Assembly (NCBI GenBank): GCA_003249015.1
Contig: QBLS01000019.1
Span: forward strand, 1 to 64,000
Reading direction: 5' to 3'
DNA length: 64,000 nt
Source of the DNA: Pseudanabaena sp.
Lineage (GTDB): Bacteria > Cyanobacteriota > Cyanobacteriia > Pseudanabaenales > Pseudanabaenaceae
Numbering within the stretch: position 1 is the first letter of the stretch; each line of letters opens with the position of its first letter. Shown piece after piece: positions 1 through 7,729 of this stretch. The notes under the pieces are model-generated. The model saw only the letters and a list, made by a program, of their open reading frames with translations, was not told the origin of the DNA and did not search any database. The position numbers and the translations under genes were made by a program.

Positions 1-14
1 CGTCTTCTGGGTTT

Positions 15-107
15 TAAATATTTAGAAGAGGCTTCGACTTTGCTCAGCCAGCATTACACGTTGGCTGAGCGAAGTCGAAGCCCTAACTCTTATTTGAACC
101 AGCTATA
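15..107. repeat. Dispersed TTCGAC-type hairpin repeat with conserved flanks
   Basis: The core at 30-82 is an inverted repeat (GGCTTCGACTTTGCTCAGCC against GGCTGAGCGAAGTCGAAGCC) with a 13-base loop. Flanking sequence is also conserved: the segment from TATTTAGAAGAGG to AACTCTTATTTGAA and the terminal GCTATA match, in reverse orientation, the copy at 61553-61682. This indicates a mobile or copied unit larger than the hairpin. The left end resembles the tail of another repeat family in the window (CGTCTTCTGG-GTTTTA), so this copy may be chimeric. Confidence 0.75.
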
Positions 108-207
108 AATCTTGCTTTTCAAAAAATAGTTAATCCTTAATAACTTCTGTATGTTTTGTTACATTAAATCGAATATATGTAATTCCCATGACATAATGTG
201 ACCATTA

Positions 208-483
208 ATGTTAACGGGTCGGCATATGAAAAAATCAACACTCTCTATTCGAACCGCTAGCAAGGCAAACGCGGGCAATTTTCGCAAATCTATCCAAGCA
301 CCTGCACCCCACTGCCTCACACCCTTACCATCCACATGGGTTAACCTTTTAGAGCCGCCTACTCTTCATTGTTACGATGAAGCTTTACTAATGTGCCAAT
401 ATACTGATGGACAATGGGCAGCTTGGATTCCCGACTTTGGTGAAGTGAAATTACATTCAGGACAGTTTTGTCGAATGAGCTAA
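208..483 (+). CDS. Small conserved-type hypothetical protein
   Basis: A 91-residue frame; the second in-frame ATG at 226 would give 85 residues starting MKKSTLSIRT, and I cannot decide between them because neither has a clear Shine-Dalgarno sequence. The N-terminal 30 residues are basic. The C-terminal half contains a compact stretch around YDEALLMCQYTDGQWAAWIP and DFGEVKLHSGQF, which resembles small cyanobacterial proteins of unknown function. There are no membrane segments or catalytic motifs. It stands alone upstream of the hydrolase gene, separated from it by a palindrome. Function unknown. Confidence 0.55.
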   Translation: MLTGRHMKKSTLSIRTASKANAGNFRKSIQAPAPHCLTPLPSTWVNLLEPPTLHCYDEALLMCQYTDGQWAAWIPDFGEVKLHSGQFCRMS

Positions 484-505
484 GAGACTAAAGCCAAGTA
501 ATATC

Positions 506-538
506 AAATCAAGAAATGGCTACGCCATTTCTTGATTT
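506..538. repeat. Palindrome, AAGAAATGGC family
   Basis: AAATCAAGAAATGGC and GCCATTTCTTGATTT form a perfect 15-bp stem around TAC. The same core recurs at 6153, 23824, 33684 and 47700. It lies between two plus-strand genes and has no T tract, so it is not a convincing intrinsic terminator. Confidence 0.8.
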
Positions 539-553
539 GGTACACTTATACTC

Positions 554-1444
554 ATGTCTGTAATCCCAGAAAATGATTTGTCAGCAGCTTATACTTTGTT
601 CTTGCAACATGGTTGGGCAGATACTTCCCGCGATATTAGCTACCTATCGCGATCGCTAGCCAACGCCAAAACGATTACCCATGCTCCCGATTTGGGCTTA
701 ATCGATACTTGGCTGACGATCGCACCCTTGATCACTAAAGTCGAAGAAATTGCCGCCACTGCGATCGCCACATATCCAGATTTGCCTTGGCGAATTGTTG
801 GACATTCGATGGGTGGATTAATTTGGCTAGAAGTCTTACATCGCCATCCCGAATGGCTACACAAAATTCATAGCTTAGTTTTAGTAGCATCGCCCGTTGG
901 GGGATCTGATTTAGGTCGTTTATTTGATCCTTGGGGTTGGTTTCCCCTCATCGCTCGCGACCTTGGTAAAAATCGCCGCCCGATCGCCGAAGCGATCGCC
1001 TCTCAAGTCCCCACCCTCTCCATTGTGGGCGACATTGGCAACAATACTGATGGCACTGTCCCTATAGGGTGCTCTCAGTTTGTCCATGCCAATTTTGTGA
1101 GATTAAATAATTTGCGTCACGCCACTCTCAAAAATCACCCTCAAGTGGCTCAAGCGATCCAGCAGTTTTGGCAAAATCCTCAAATTGCTGATACCTCTAC
1201 AGATACAGCCTCACTATTAATTGCTAAATTGCGATCGCTAGACCTTACAGAAATCGATAATCAAAACTTTAAAAATGCCCAAATTTATAAAACCTATAGT
1301 GATGGCACAAAACTATGGACTTGGAAAAATCCACTGCAAGTCACCCATCTGTATGTAAGCTCAGGACAAAAATGCCTTTACAGCGCCTATGCTAGCTGGC
1401 AATCTCAGTATAAAGTAGCGATCGCCTTAGCAAATTTGAAATAA
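554..1444 (+). CDS. Alpha/beta hydrolase family protein
   Basis: The 296-residue protein has the lipase/esterase nucleophile elbow GHSMGG at about residues 83-88, in the order expected for an alpha/beta-hydrolase fold (LFLQHGW near the N-terminus as oxyanion region, serine elbow, then a C-terminal HATLKNHP histidine). This suggests a soluble serine hydrolase; the substrate cannot be read from sequence. There is no signal peptide. The C-terminal 90 residues, beyond the usual fold, show no recognised domain. Several HIP1 octamers occur inside the gene, typical of resident cyanobacterial DNA. The ATG at 554 is the only good start. Confidence 0.8.
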   Translation: MSVIPENDLSAAYTLFLQHGWADTSRDISYLSRSLANAKTITHAPDLGLIDTWLTIAPLITKVEEIAATAIATYPDLPWRIVGHSMGGLIWLEVLHRHPEWLHKIHSLVLVASPVGGSDLGRLFDPWGWFPLIARDLGKNRRPIAEAIASQVPTLSIVGDIGNNTDGTVPIGCSQFVHANFVRLNNLRHATLKNHPQVAQAIQQFWQNPQIADTSTDTASLLIAKLRSLDLTEIDNQNFKNAQIYKTYSDGTKLWTWKNPLQVTHLYVSSGQKCLYSAYASWQSQYKVAIALANLK

Positions 1445-1491
1445 TGGGTATAATGTCAGAGTAAATTTTAAAATTAATAATGTAAAGCTAT

Positions 1492-2586
1492 ATGAAGTTT
1501 AGAACTACTGAAAACTTAACTACCAAAAAGTTGATCTTCAACAGTTTGGTAAACGTTATCGCTTCATCGGTAGCTCTAGGCTTTAGTAGCTCTGGAGCAA
1601 TAGCGATCGGTCTACAAATTACAAGTATCACCACAACTACAACAAACGGAACGAACACTTCAACTTCTGCCACTTCCACCAACCCTGCTCCAAGTCTCGA
1701 TCCAGGCGTTCCCTACACTGTAAATTTTTCTGAAGATACCAGAGCAATTACAACAATTACCACTGCAAGTGGAGTTTATTCGGCTGCTTCGGCAATACCC
1801 TTGACTGTTTTTACCAGACGCAATTCAGCGGCAGCTTCTGGTGTCAACAATACCAATTCAGATATTTTCTATTCCCCTGGTACTGCTAACAATACAACTG
1901 ACACAATCACAGTTAATTCGATAAATCCATTTTCGCTCACCCAAGCACAGGTACTCGGTCGAAATGATATTAATCTAGGATCAGACAATCTATTTACCAA
2001 TAGCGGTAATGTTATCAACAACAATAATATTGAGCGCTTAGATTTTATTAGTGCAGCTGCAGGCTTTACAGCATCTAATCTTCTAGCCTTCTCAATTATT
2101 GAGCGTGGTAACGCTGGTGCTAATGATTCATTTAAAATTGCCGCGATAACTTCGCTTGCTGGTGGTCTTCCCAGTGGTTACGGAACACTATTTACCGTTG
2201 GTTCTGGTGACTATGGTGCTGCCTTGGATACATTTACTTCGGTGGGCTTTAAAGATGATCAACCCTCTGCCTTTAATGGCTCTCAAGACTTAAGAGGTCT
2301 CTTGATTCGTCCTACAACCGATTTAGGTATTGCTTCTGGAGCTACCATTTTTGGATTCTCTATTTTTGCTGCTGACACGACTGGTACTGGCACGCAACTA
2401 GTAGATGTTACTAATACGAGCTTCTTTCCCACTACCACGCCTGACGGTAGTGGTGGACTGGACTTGATTGCTGGAAACGTTGGTGTTGTGGCAGTGCCTT
2501 TTGATTTTAATCCTCAGCTTGGAGTGGTTATTTTAGGCGGCGCATGGTTTGTCCGTAGACAGCTTAAGAAAAAAGCAGCTAAATAA
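1492..2586 (+). CDS. Secreted protein with PEP-CTERM-like sorting tail (PFDF variant)
   Basis: The 364-residue protein starts with a basic then hydrophobic segment ending near GAIAIG (about residues 15-41), consistent with a Sec signal peptide. The mature part is rich in Ser, Thr, Asn and Ala with no catalytic motif. The last 32 residues read as a tripartite sorting signal: a VPFDFNPQ motif, a short hydrophobic stretch (LGVVILGGAWFV) and a basic end (RRQLKKK). This is like the cyanobacterial variants of PEP-CTERM tails handled by exosortases, although the canonical PEP is replaced by PFDF. Probable role: exported surface or matrix protein. No exosortase gene is in the window. A strong terminator follows at 2607. 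Confidence 0.65.
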   Translation: MKFRTTENLTTKKLIFNSLVNVIASSVALGFSSSGAIAIGLQITSITTTTTNGTNTSTSATSTNPAPSLDPGVPYTVNFSEDTRAITTITTASGVYSAASAIPLTVFTRRNSAAASGVNNTNSDIFYSPGTANNTTDTITVNSINPFSLTQAQVLGRNDINLGSDNLFTNSGNVINNNNIERLDFISAAAGFTASNLLAFSIIERGNAGANDSFKIAAITSLAGGLPSGYGTLFTVGSGDYGAALDTFTSVGFKDDQPSAFNGSQDLRGLLIRPTTDLGIASGATIFGFSIFAADTTGTGTQLVDVTNTSFFPTTTPDGSGGLDLIAGNVGVVAVPFDFNPQLGVVILGGAWFVRRQLKKKAAK

Positions 2587-2606
2587 AATAAATTGTTTCA
2601 AAAAAA

Positions 2607-2638
2607 GGGTCTGACGCTTCGCGTCAGACCCTTTTTTT
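2607..2638 (+). terminator. Intrinsic terminator
   Basis: An 11-bp stem GGGTCTGACGC/GCGTCAGACCC with a TTC loop is followed by TTTTTTT and preceded by a run of A, so it can act in both directions. It lies between the convergent secreted-protein gene and the methyltransferase gene that ends at 2640. Confidence 0.9.
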
Positions 2639-2639
2639 A

Positions 2640-3440
2640 TTACTTACTCACACAATAAATCGCTTCTTTTTTGTTCAGCCCGAAAAGATTGTTTTCCCCA
2701 CCGAATACCTCGATTTCGTCAACCCATTTAAAAACCTTCACCTTAAATCCAACCTGTGTGAGTCTATCCACATAATCGTCAGCATAGATTCTGACATGAT
2801 CATCTTGCCCAAAGGCAAGCTCTCTCCCTTGTTTAGTCACTATTGATGAGTCTTCATAGGTACTTTCCAAAACATGAGAAATCGGAACTTGCAAGATCGC
2901 CCACCCCTCTGGCTTTAGAGTCCGATATAGTTCAGACATTGCCTTGCCGTCATCAATAATGTGTTCTAAAACATGATTGCAGATGATCGCGTCGAAAGAA
3001 TTGTCGGGGTACTGGATATCTGTAATATCCATTTTAACCATGACCGTATCTACATAAAAATCTGCTGTTAGGTAGTCTAGGTTTGGGCTGGATTGGAGTA
3101 CTTCTTTTAGCCTTGGTTCGGGTGCAACGTGAAGTAGTTTGTATGGTCTATTAAAAAGATCCGTTTTGTGGATGAGATATAGATGCAATAGTCTCTCTCG
3201 ATCAAGGGAGGTACAAACAGGACAAAGTACCCCTTGGCGATAGCTACCACCCACAACTTGCTTTTCTGTAAGCACAGGAAAACTAAATCCAAAAGGCAGA
3301 AAACTTTTTACGTTTGAGTTGCAAAGTAAGCACCTATGTCTAGTTCCAAAATTAGCGACTCTCAGCGAAGTCTTCTTTATCGACGAGCGAATCTTAGATG
3401 GCACAAGCTGTTTCAATGAGTTGCCAAAGAATTTTTGCAT
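2640..3440 (-). CDS. Class I SAM-dependent methyltransferase with N-terminal zinc finger
   Basis: A 266-residue protein starting at the ATG at 3440; a TTG seven codons upstream is in frame, but AGAGAG sits about 6 bases before the ATG. The N-terminal part has CxxC pairs (CLLC about residue 38 and CPVC about residue 73) forming a probable zinc-binding unit. The rest is a type-11 methyltransferase fold with motif-IV-like CNHVLEHI and the helix ELYRTLKPEG. Such proteins are common in cell-surface sugar loci, where they methylate glycans or lipids, but here the gene is isolated and the substrate is unknown. Confidence 0.8.
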   Translation of the reverse strand: MQKFFGNSLKQLVPSKIRSSIKKTSLRVANFGTRHRCLLCNSNVKSFLPFGFSFPVLTEKQVVGGSYRQGVLCPVCTSLDRERLLHLYLIHKTDLFNRPYKLLHVAPEPRLKEVLQSSPNLDYLTADFYVDTVMVKMDITDIQYPDNSFDAIICNHVLEHIIDDGKAMSELYRTLKPEGWAILQVPISHVLESTYEDSSIVTKQGRELAFGQDDHVRIYADDYVDRLTQVGFKVKVFKWVDEIEVFGGENNLFGLNKKEAIYCVSK

Positions 3441-3909
3441 AAATATCTCTCTAGGACTCAAATTTAACTAAAATTACAGCCTGTTGAGGCTTAAAGCATT
3501 ATAAGAAAGTCTTGTGTATTGCGGCTGAGCATAGACATGATACACATGAATCGTCTTAGGTTTTTATTAAGCGTAAAGCTCTGTAAACCTTTTGTTAACG
3601 ATTCACCAATAACTAGATTCTTGAGGGTGTTGCAAAGAAAGCTTCACCCTCAAAAATTGATTCATCATTTTATAGAAAATAGTAATAGTAGGGTAAGACA
3701 TGACAGTACTATTTCCTACCCTGCTATTAGAATCCTACTGCAAGAAATTGCAACTTACTATGATTCAATATGCTTAGTCATAGATACTATCTTCTCCCAA
3801 GAATTATTGGTGCAGTGCTTTTTACCACACCAATAATTCTTGGGAGGGGTATTTTGAAAGCCTTGCTATGGATAAGTTTCAGAAAAGTAGTTTTGAAGCT
3901 ATTTTGAGA
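3441..3909. repeat. Intergenic region holding three stacked inverted repeats
   Basis: Three inverted repeats lie in series. The first is TTGAGGGTG/CACCCTCAA at 3621-3653. The second is a 13-bp imperfect pair, TAATAGTAGGGTA at 3683-3695 against 3717-3729. The third is a perfect 19-bp stem at 3794-3846 (CTCCCAAGAATTATTGGTG and its complement, 15-base loop). An open frame at 3519-3836 runs through all three and looks non-coding. The structures may end transcription between the divergent or convergent neighbours, or be remnants of palindromic repeats. Nothing else is recognisable. Confidence 0.65.
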
Positions 3910-4749
3910 TTAATCACTCATCTCTTCGATTAGCTGCAAAATTATAAGGCGATCGCCTGCATAGGGAATATGCTTTAAATAATTCTCTAAGTCGATTTTT
4001 GCCTCAACGTAGCGCTCAAGTTGGTAACAAATTAAACCGCGATCGCGCCATTGAGTTGGCACATCAGGATGCAACATTAGTGATCGCTCAATAGCGCCTA
4101 AGGCTTTAGCAGGTTCCTGACGGCGCAAATAGATCAGCTTCAGATTTGTCAGCAGGCGATCAAGTATGCGCCGTATCCCCACTGGCTGGAGATATTTAGG
4201 ATCAAGGGGCATCTCTTGACCATATAGCTGTGTCAACTTAGCGGCACAATCTTCTGGAAATAGGATTTCGCCTTTGTTGTAGGGGTCAATAAAAATTTCT
4301 AAGTCAGGATGTTGTGGACGAATAATAAAGTGTCCAGGAAAACTAATCCCATCCATCGCAAACCCGAGGCGATCGCCCAGCAACATATAAATAATGGATA
4401 GCGATAGGGGGATTCCGAGGCGGCGATCAAGGACATCGTTAATAAAGCTATTACGCGGATCGTAATAGTCATGATCATTGCCACAAAATCCCTGTTCTAC
4501 AAATAAGTAGCGATTGATTTCTTGGATCACCTTAAGCGGGTAATGGATCTTGTCTAGCCTTGGCTGCAAATCGTTAACCATGGCATCAAGCTTGGCTCGG
4601 TAATGTCCTAGATCCATGTGAGGGTATTCTTCCCATGCGATCGCCAAAGCCCCTTCTAGTAAATGATTAATTGTTAACTCTTGGTTGGGAATATGGGTGA
4701 TTTGCCAAAATTTTTGCCGAGCAGGAGATAAAGTCAACACAGTCTTCAT
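3910..4749 (-). CDS. SirB1-family transglutaminase-like protein with TPR tail
   Basis: A 279-residue protein of the SirB1 type. The N-terminal two thirds carry the transglutaminase-like core with the family stretch around RLGIPLSLSIIYMLL and FPGHFIIR. The C-terminal residues from about 205 (EPAKALGAIERSLMLHPD onward) form one or two TPR units. The molecular activity of the family is not settled. The start ATG overlaps the stop of the upstream acidic HTH gene by four bases (ATGA at 4746-4749), so the two are translationally coupled. Length and architecture are usual for cyanobacterial SirB1 homologues. Confidence 0.8.
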   Translation of the reverse strand: MKTVLTLSPARQKFWQITHIPNQELTINHLLEGALAIAWEEYPHMDLGHYRAKLDAMVNDLQPRLDKIHYPLKVIQEINRYLFVEQGFCGNDHDYYDPRNSFINDVLDRRLGIPLSLSIIYMLLGDRLGFAMDGISFPGHFIIRPQHPDLEIFIDPYNKGEILFPEDCAAKLTQLYGQEMPLDPKYLQPVGIRRILDRLLTNLKLIYLRRQEPAKALGAIERSLMLHPDVPTQWRDRGLICYQLERYVEAKIDLENYLKHIPYAGDRLIILQLIEEMSD

Positions 4750-5636
4750 TGATTAAGCGCGTAAACTTGACCATCAAAGAGGATGCGCGTAATTCCTTTT
4801 TGAATGAGTTGAGGTCGGGTGATGTGGATTAAGTCGCTAGGAAATTTGATGACCCGTTGGTTGTGATGGGAAAATCTCTTGGCGACACGGTGGTTATCAA
4901 ATATAGGGATTGTCTTTGATAATGTCTCTTCGTTAGGAATTGTGCCGAGGTCTTTAAAGTCTTTTAGCGGACGAGTAATAATTTCGGCAATACGATCAAC
5001 GACGATGTAGCAAATCATTGGCAAGTCCGCTCTATCGAGGGGTAGAATCTCAAGGCGATCGCCTGCGGCATGACCACTATGCAAATCCGCAAACATAGCC
5101 AAACTAGACTCACCATCTTCATCATTAAAATCTAGCTCATCTTGATCTAGATCCAGATTATCTTCATCGACAAGGTCGTCTTCGTCTTCATCATCTAAAT
5201 CTTCATCATCAAGCTCTTGATCATTTGTATCGAGTTCATCAAGCTGCTCAACTAAGTCTTCCCTGTCAAAACTATCTAAATTTGTGTCCATGGCGATCGC
5301 GGCTTCGTCACCTTCATCAAAATTTTGCTCAAAATTTATGTCGAGATTCAAGCTTTCATCCTCAAAATCCAGAGGCAAGCTGTCAGGTATCAATGCTAGT
5401 TGACTTGCCTGATAACCACCACTAGTCACAATATTGCGTGAGCCTCTCTTGCCGTCAGCTTTTTTCTGGCTAACGAGTTGTCGATACTCATCAGTTGGAA
5501 TTAGCTCCTGTAGCAGTCTCAAGACTGTACTTGTACTAACGCCAAACTGCTTCGCTAAATAGGTTGTAGTCGCTTCAGACTCACGATATAAGCGAAGTAT
5601 CTCTTGTTTATCATCCAGCGTAAGTTTAACAGCCAT
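4746..5636 (-). CDS. Acidic helix-turn-helix protein
   Basis: A 296-residue protein. Residues 1-45 form a helix-turn-helix like those of transposases and resolvases (YLAKQFGVSTSTVLRLLQEL). Residues about 80-185 are extremely acidic, with long runs of Asp and Glu, and probably disordered. The C-terminal 110 residues (from DRLEILPLDRADLPM to the end) form a compact domain I do not recognise. The architecture suggests a DNA- or protein-binding regulator with an acidic spacer. It is the first gene of a two-gene unit with the SirB1-like gene. Function unknown; the acidic stretch argues against simple repressor activity. Confidence 0.65.
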   Translation of the reverse strand: MAVKLTLDDKQEILRLYRESEATTTYLAKQFGVSTSTVLRLLQELIPTDEYRQLVSQKKADGKRGSRNIVTSGGYQASQLALIPDSLPLDFEDESLNLDINFEQNFDEGDEAAIAMDTNLDSFDREDLVEQLDELDTNDQELDDEDLDDEDEDDLVDEDNLDLDQDELDFNDEDGESSLAMFADLHSGHAAGDRLEILPLDRADLPMICYIVVDRIAEIITRPLKDFKDLGTIPNEETLSKTIPIFDNHRVAKRFSHHNQRVIKFPSDLIHITRPQLIQKGITRILFDGQVYALNQ

Positions 5637-5715
5637 TGATCTGGGATACCCCGAAACCGCATCTAAGAACCAATCAATATCTTAGCGCTTGAGCGTGTAG
5701 GTTAGAGCTTTCTAA

Positions 5716-5770
5716 AAACTAATTTTGGGGTTTTTAGCACCGAAGTCCCTGAAAACCCCAAAATTAGTTT
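5716..5770. repeat. Palindrome AAACTAATTTTGGGG
   Basis: AAACTAATTTTGGGGTTTT and its near-perfect complement at the right end flank an unpaired centre (AGCACCGAAGTCCCTG). A weaker relative sits at 55625-55670. It lies just upstream of the acidic HTH gene, outside its reading frame. Together with the pseudogene and palindrome that follow, it fills the 5637-6225 gap. Confidence 0.75.
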
Positions 5771-5974
5771 CATACTTAGTCAAAAGCTATCTGCCTAAAA
5801 CACCCAATTTATAGAGTCTGAGTAACTAGGCACAATTAGAATCTGTGGCGCAGGCGCAGCGTGTGCCACAGATTTTAACTGAAAAAGATTTTCGAGTATC
5901 ACTAGCGCTGCTACTTACTTCTTGGGCTGGCGACAGCTATAAATTGAGATATCCAATACGTTATTTTGCCTTAG

Positions 5975-6094
5975 GGGCTATCTCCCCAAGAGGTGGCTCA
6001 ACAGGAGATGCTGAAGGTGAGATAGGTGCGTCAAGTTGCCGCGCAGGCTAAGGCTGAATTAAAAGCAAAGATGCGATCGCTTGGTATTGAGTAA
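5975..6094 (+). pseudogene. Remnant of a Uma2-like protein C-terminus
   Basis: In one frame the DNA reads GLSPQEVAQQEMLKVR, then a TAG, then VRQVAAQAKAELKAKM and RSLGIE before TAA. The Gln/Ala-rich helix ending in RSLGI is typical of the coiled C-terminus of cyanobacterial Uma2/DUF820 family proteins. The in-frame stops and lack of an upstream catalytic domain mark it as decayed. Just upstream, 5910-5935 has GCTGGCGACAGCTATA, the end sequence of a repeat element, so an insertion may have broken the gene. The identification rests on a short stretch. Confidence 0.35.
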
Positions 6095-6152
6095 GGCGAG
6101 CTAATTAATAACCCTAAGGCTTCAATGTCTATTTTTTTAGACTGGGTTTTTG

Positions 6153-6183
6153 AATAAAGAAATGGTGTAGCCGTTTCTTTATT
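6153..6183. repeat. Palindrome, AAGAAATGGC family (diverged)
   Basis: AATAAAGAAATGG and CCGTTTCTTTATT pair with one mismatch around a short centre. It is a diverged member of the family at 506, 23824, 33684 and 47700. Confidence 0.6.
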
Positions 6184-6225
6184 TGGTATAAGATACAAGA
6201 CTAGATTCACCTTTTTCATAGAAGG

Positions 6226-6606
6226 TTGTTAAGCCATGATCAAAACTTTGTACGGACAGTACTTTGGGCTAAGCAAATGGCAGATATGATCGAGGTAGGT
6301 CGCTTTGCAAAGCTAGATATCGAAAATTTAGTTGAAGAAGTGCAGAACTTCTCTAAACGTGAGCGCGATCGCCTATTGAGTAGCAGCCTGCGCCTAGTCA
6401 TGCATCACTTACTGAATTGGGTTTATCAACTACAAAAAAGATCTATAAATTGGGTGGGGACAATTCAACGGGAGTTCAAGAACATTGCTATGTATTTTGA
6501 AGATAATCCCAACTTAAAGTGTTATTTGAATGATTTATGGATAAATAAGATGTATGGAGTAGATTGTGATGATGCTTTTGGTGAGACTGGCTTAAAATTT
6601 TCTTAG
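6226..6606 (+). CDS. DUF29 family protein, probably C-terminally truncated
   Basis: 126 residues from a TTG start that is not well supported. The protein follows the DUF29 pattern: an N-terminal WAKQMADMIEVGRFAKLD helix, ENLVEEVQNFSK, then HHLLNWVYQ. Compared with the other DUF29 gene here (8905-9348) it stops at ETGLKFS, where the longer protein continues ETDLPDENFPD. A second frame over the same bases would read on as IFLELLNERFDIVD, so a frameshift is likely. DUF29 proteins are common in cyanobacteria and of unknown function. The DUF29 assignment is secure; the integrity of the gene is not. Confidence 0.6.
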   Translation: MLSHDQNFVRTVLWAKQMADMIEVGRFAKLDIENLVEEVQNFSKRERDRLLSSSLRLVMHHLLNWVYQLQKRSINWVGTIQREFKNIAMYFEDNPNLKCYLNDLWINKMYGVDCDDAFGETGLKFS

Positions 6607-6718
6607 AGTTGTTGAACGAACGCTTTGATATTGTGGATTGATTAAGTCTTTAGGTTGTCAACTATCAGGTTTAAGTCAAAAATGTCGGATTCAGATATTG
6701 GTATAAGTATTAGGCTCT

Positions 6719-7729
6719 ATGCGAATTAGTGAAAAAAGCTCAATTCTAGTTACTGGTGGTACTGGCTCTTTTGGGAAAAAGTTTGTAGAAATGATTCTCC
6801 AGAAGTTCCCTAATATTCAGCGACTAGTTATTTATTCGCGAGATGAGTTGAAACAGTTTGAAATGTCGCAGCAGTTTTCAGACACAAATCATTCAGGACT
6901 ACGTTATTTTATTGGTGATATTCGTGATGTACGTCGGTTAACTCGTGCCTGTGAAGGGATCGATATTGTAGTTCATGCCGCAGCCCTCAAACAAGTACCT
7001 GCTGCCGAATACAATCCAATTGAGTTTATTCGTACCAATGTTTTAGGATCTGAAAATGTCATTGAAGCTGCTTTAGACAGTGGTGTGAAAAGAGTTGTGG
7101 CTCTGTCTACTGATAAGGCAGCGGCTCCAATTAATTTGTATGGGGCTACAAAACTATGTGCTGACAAGTTATTTGTTGCGGCGAATAACATCAAAGGTCT
7201 GCGGGAATTACATTTCAGTGTGGTGCGTTACGGCAATGTGATGGGTTCACGCGGGTCGGTGATTCCCTTTTTCTTACAAAAGCGCCATGAAGGGTTTTTA
7301 CCAATTACTGATCCACAAATGACTCGCTTTAATATCACGCTAGAAGAAGGTGTAAACATGGTGATCTGGGCGATTGAGAATGGTTTGGGAGGCGAAATCT
7401 TTGTGCCGCGTATTCCGTCTTACCGTATTACTGATGTTGCCACGGCGATTGCCCCTGATTGCGAACAGCGTATTGTAGGGATTCGTGCAGGTGAAAAAGT
7501 TCATGAAGAAATGATTACGACTTCAGATTCTTTTACAACAGTTGATTGCGGTGAATATTACGCGATCTTGCCAGTTCAAGGTGATTTGATAGAGCGGTAT
7601 TGTGCGAGTGGTGCAAAAATGGTTGAGGCAGGCTTTAGCTATAACTCTGGTCAAAACAAGCAATTTTTGACTGTTGATCAGTTGCGTGATCTGATTAAAA
7701 TTCATGTTGATCTCAATTTTGCAGTATGA
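6719..7729 (+). CDS. pseB: UDP-N-acetylglucosamine 4,6-dehydratase (inverting), PseB
   Basis: A 336-residue extended SDR enzyme. The NAD(P)-binding glycine motif TGGTGSFG lies near residue 13. The characteristic active-site stretch STDKAAAPINLYGATK contains the Asp-Lys pair and the Tyr of FlaA1/PseB enzymes. The reaction converts UDP-GlcNAc to UDP-2-acetamido-2,6-dideoxy-L-arabino-hexos-4-ulose, the first step of pseudaminic acid synthesis in the cytosol. The ATG at 6719 is preceded by an AT-rich stretch without a strong Shine-Dalgarno sequence. Its stop overlaps pseC by four bases, and the order pseB-pseC is standard. Confidence 0.93.
   Translation: MRISEKSSILVTGGTGSFGKKFVEMILQKFPNIQRLVIYSRDELKQFEMSQQFSDTNHSGLRYFIGDIRDVRRLTRACEGIDIVVHAAALKQVPAAEYNPIEFIRTNVLGSENVIEAALDSGVKRVVALSTDKAAAPINLYGATKLCADKLFVAANNIKGLRELHFSVVRYGNVMGSRGSVIPFFLQKRHEGFLPITDPQMTRFNITLEEGVNMVIWAIENGLGGEIFVPRIPSYRITDVATAIAPDCEQRIVGIRAGEKVHEEMITTSDSFTTVDCGEYYAILPVQGDLIERYCASGAKMVEAGFSYNSGQNKQFLTVDQLRDLIKIHVDLNFAV

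Noticed and set aside
3519-3836. Open frame of 105 codons
   Set aside because: It runs through three separate inverted repeats, its composition is not protein-like and there is no ribosome binding site or family resemblance. Listed as a repeat region.
5845-6051. Open frame of 68 codons starting GTG
   Set aside because: It begins in a small inverted repeat (TGTGGCGCAGG-CGCAGCGTGTGCCACA), then crosses a repeat-element end and reads the Uma2-like remnant in the wrong frame.
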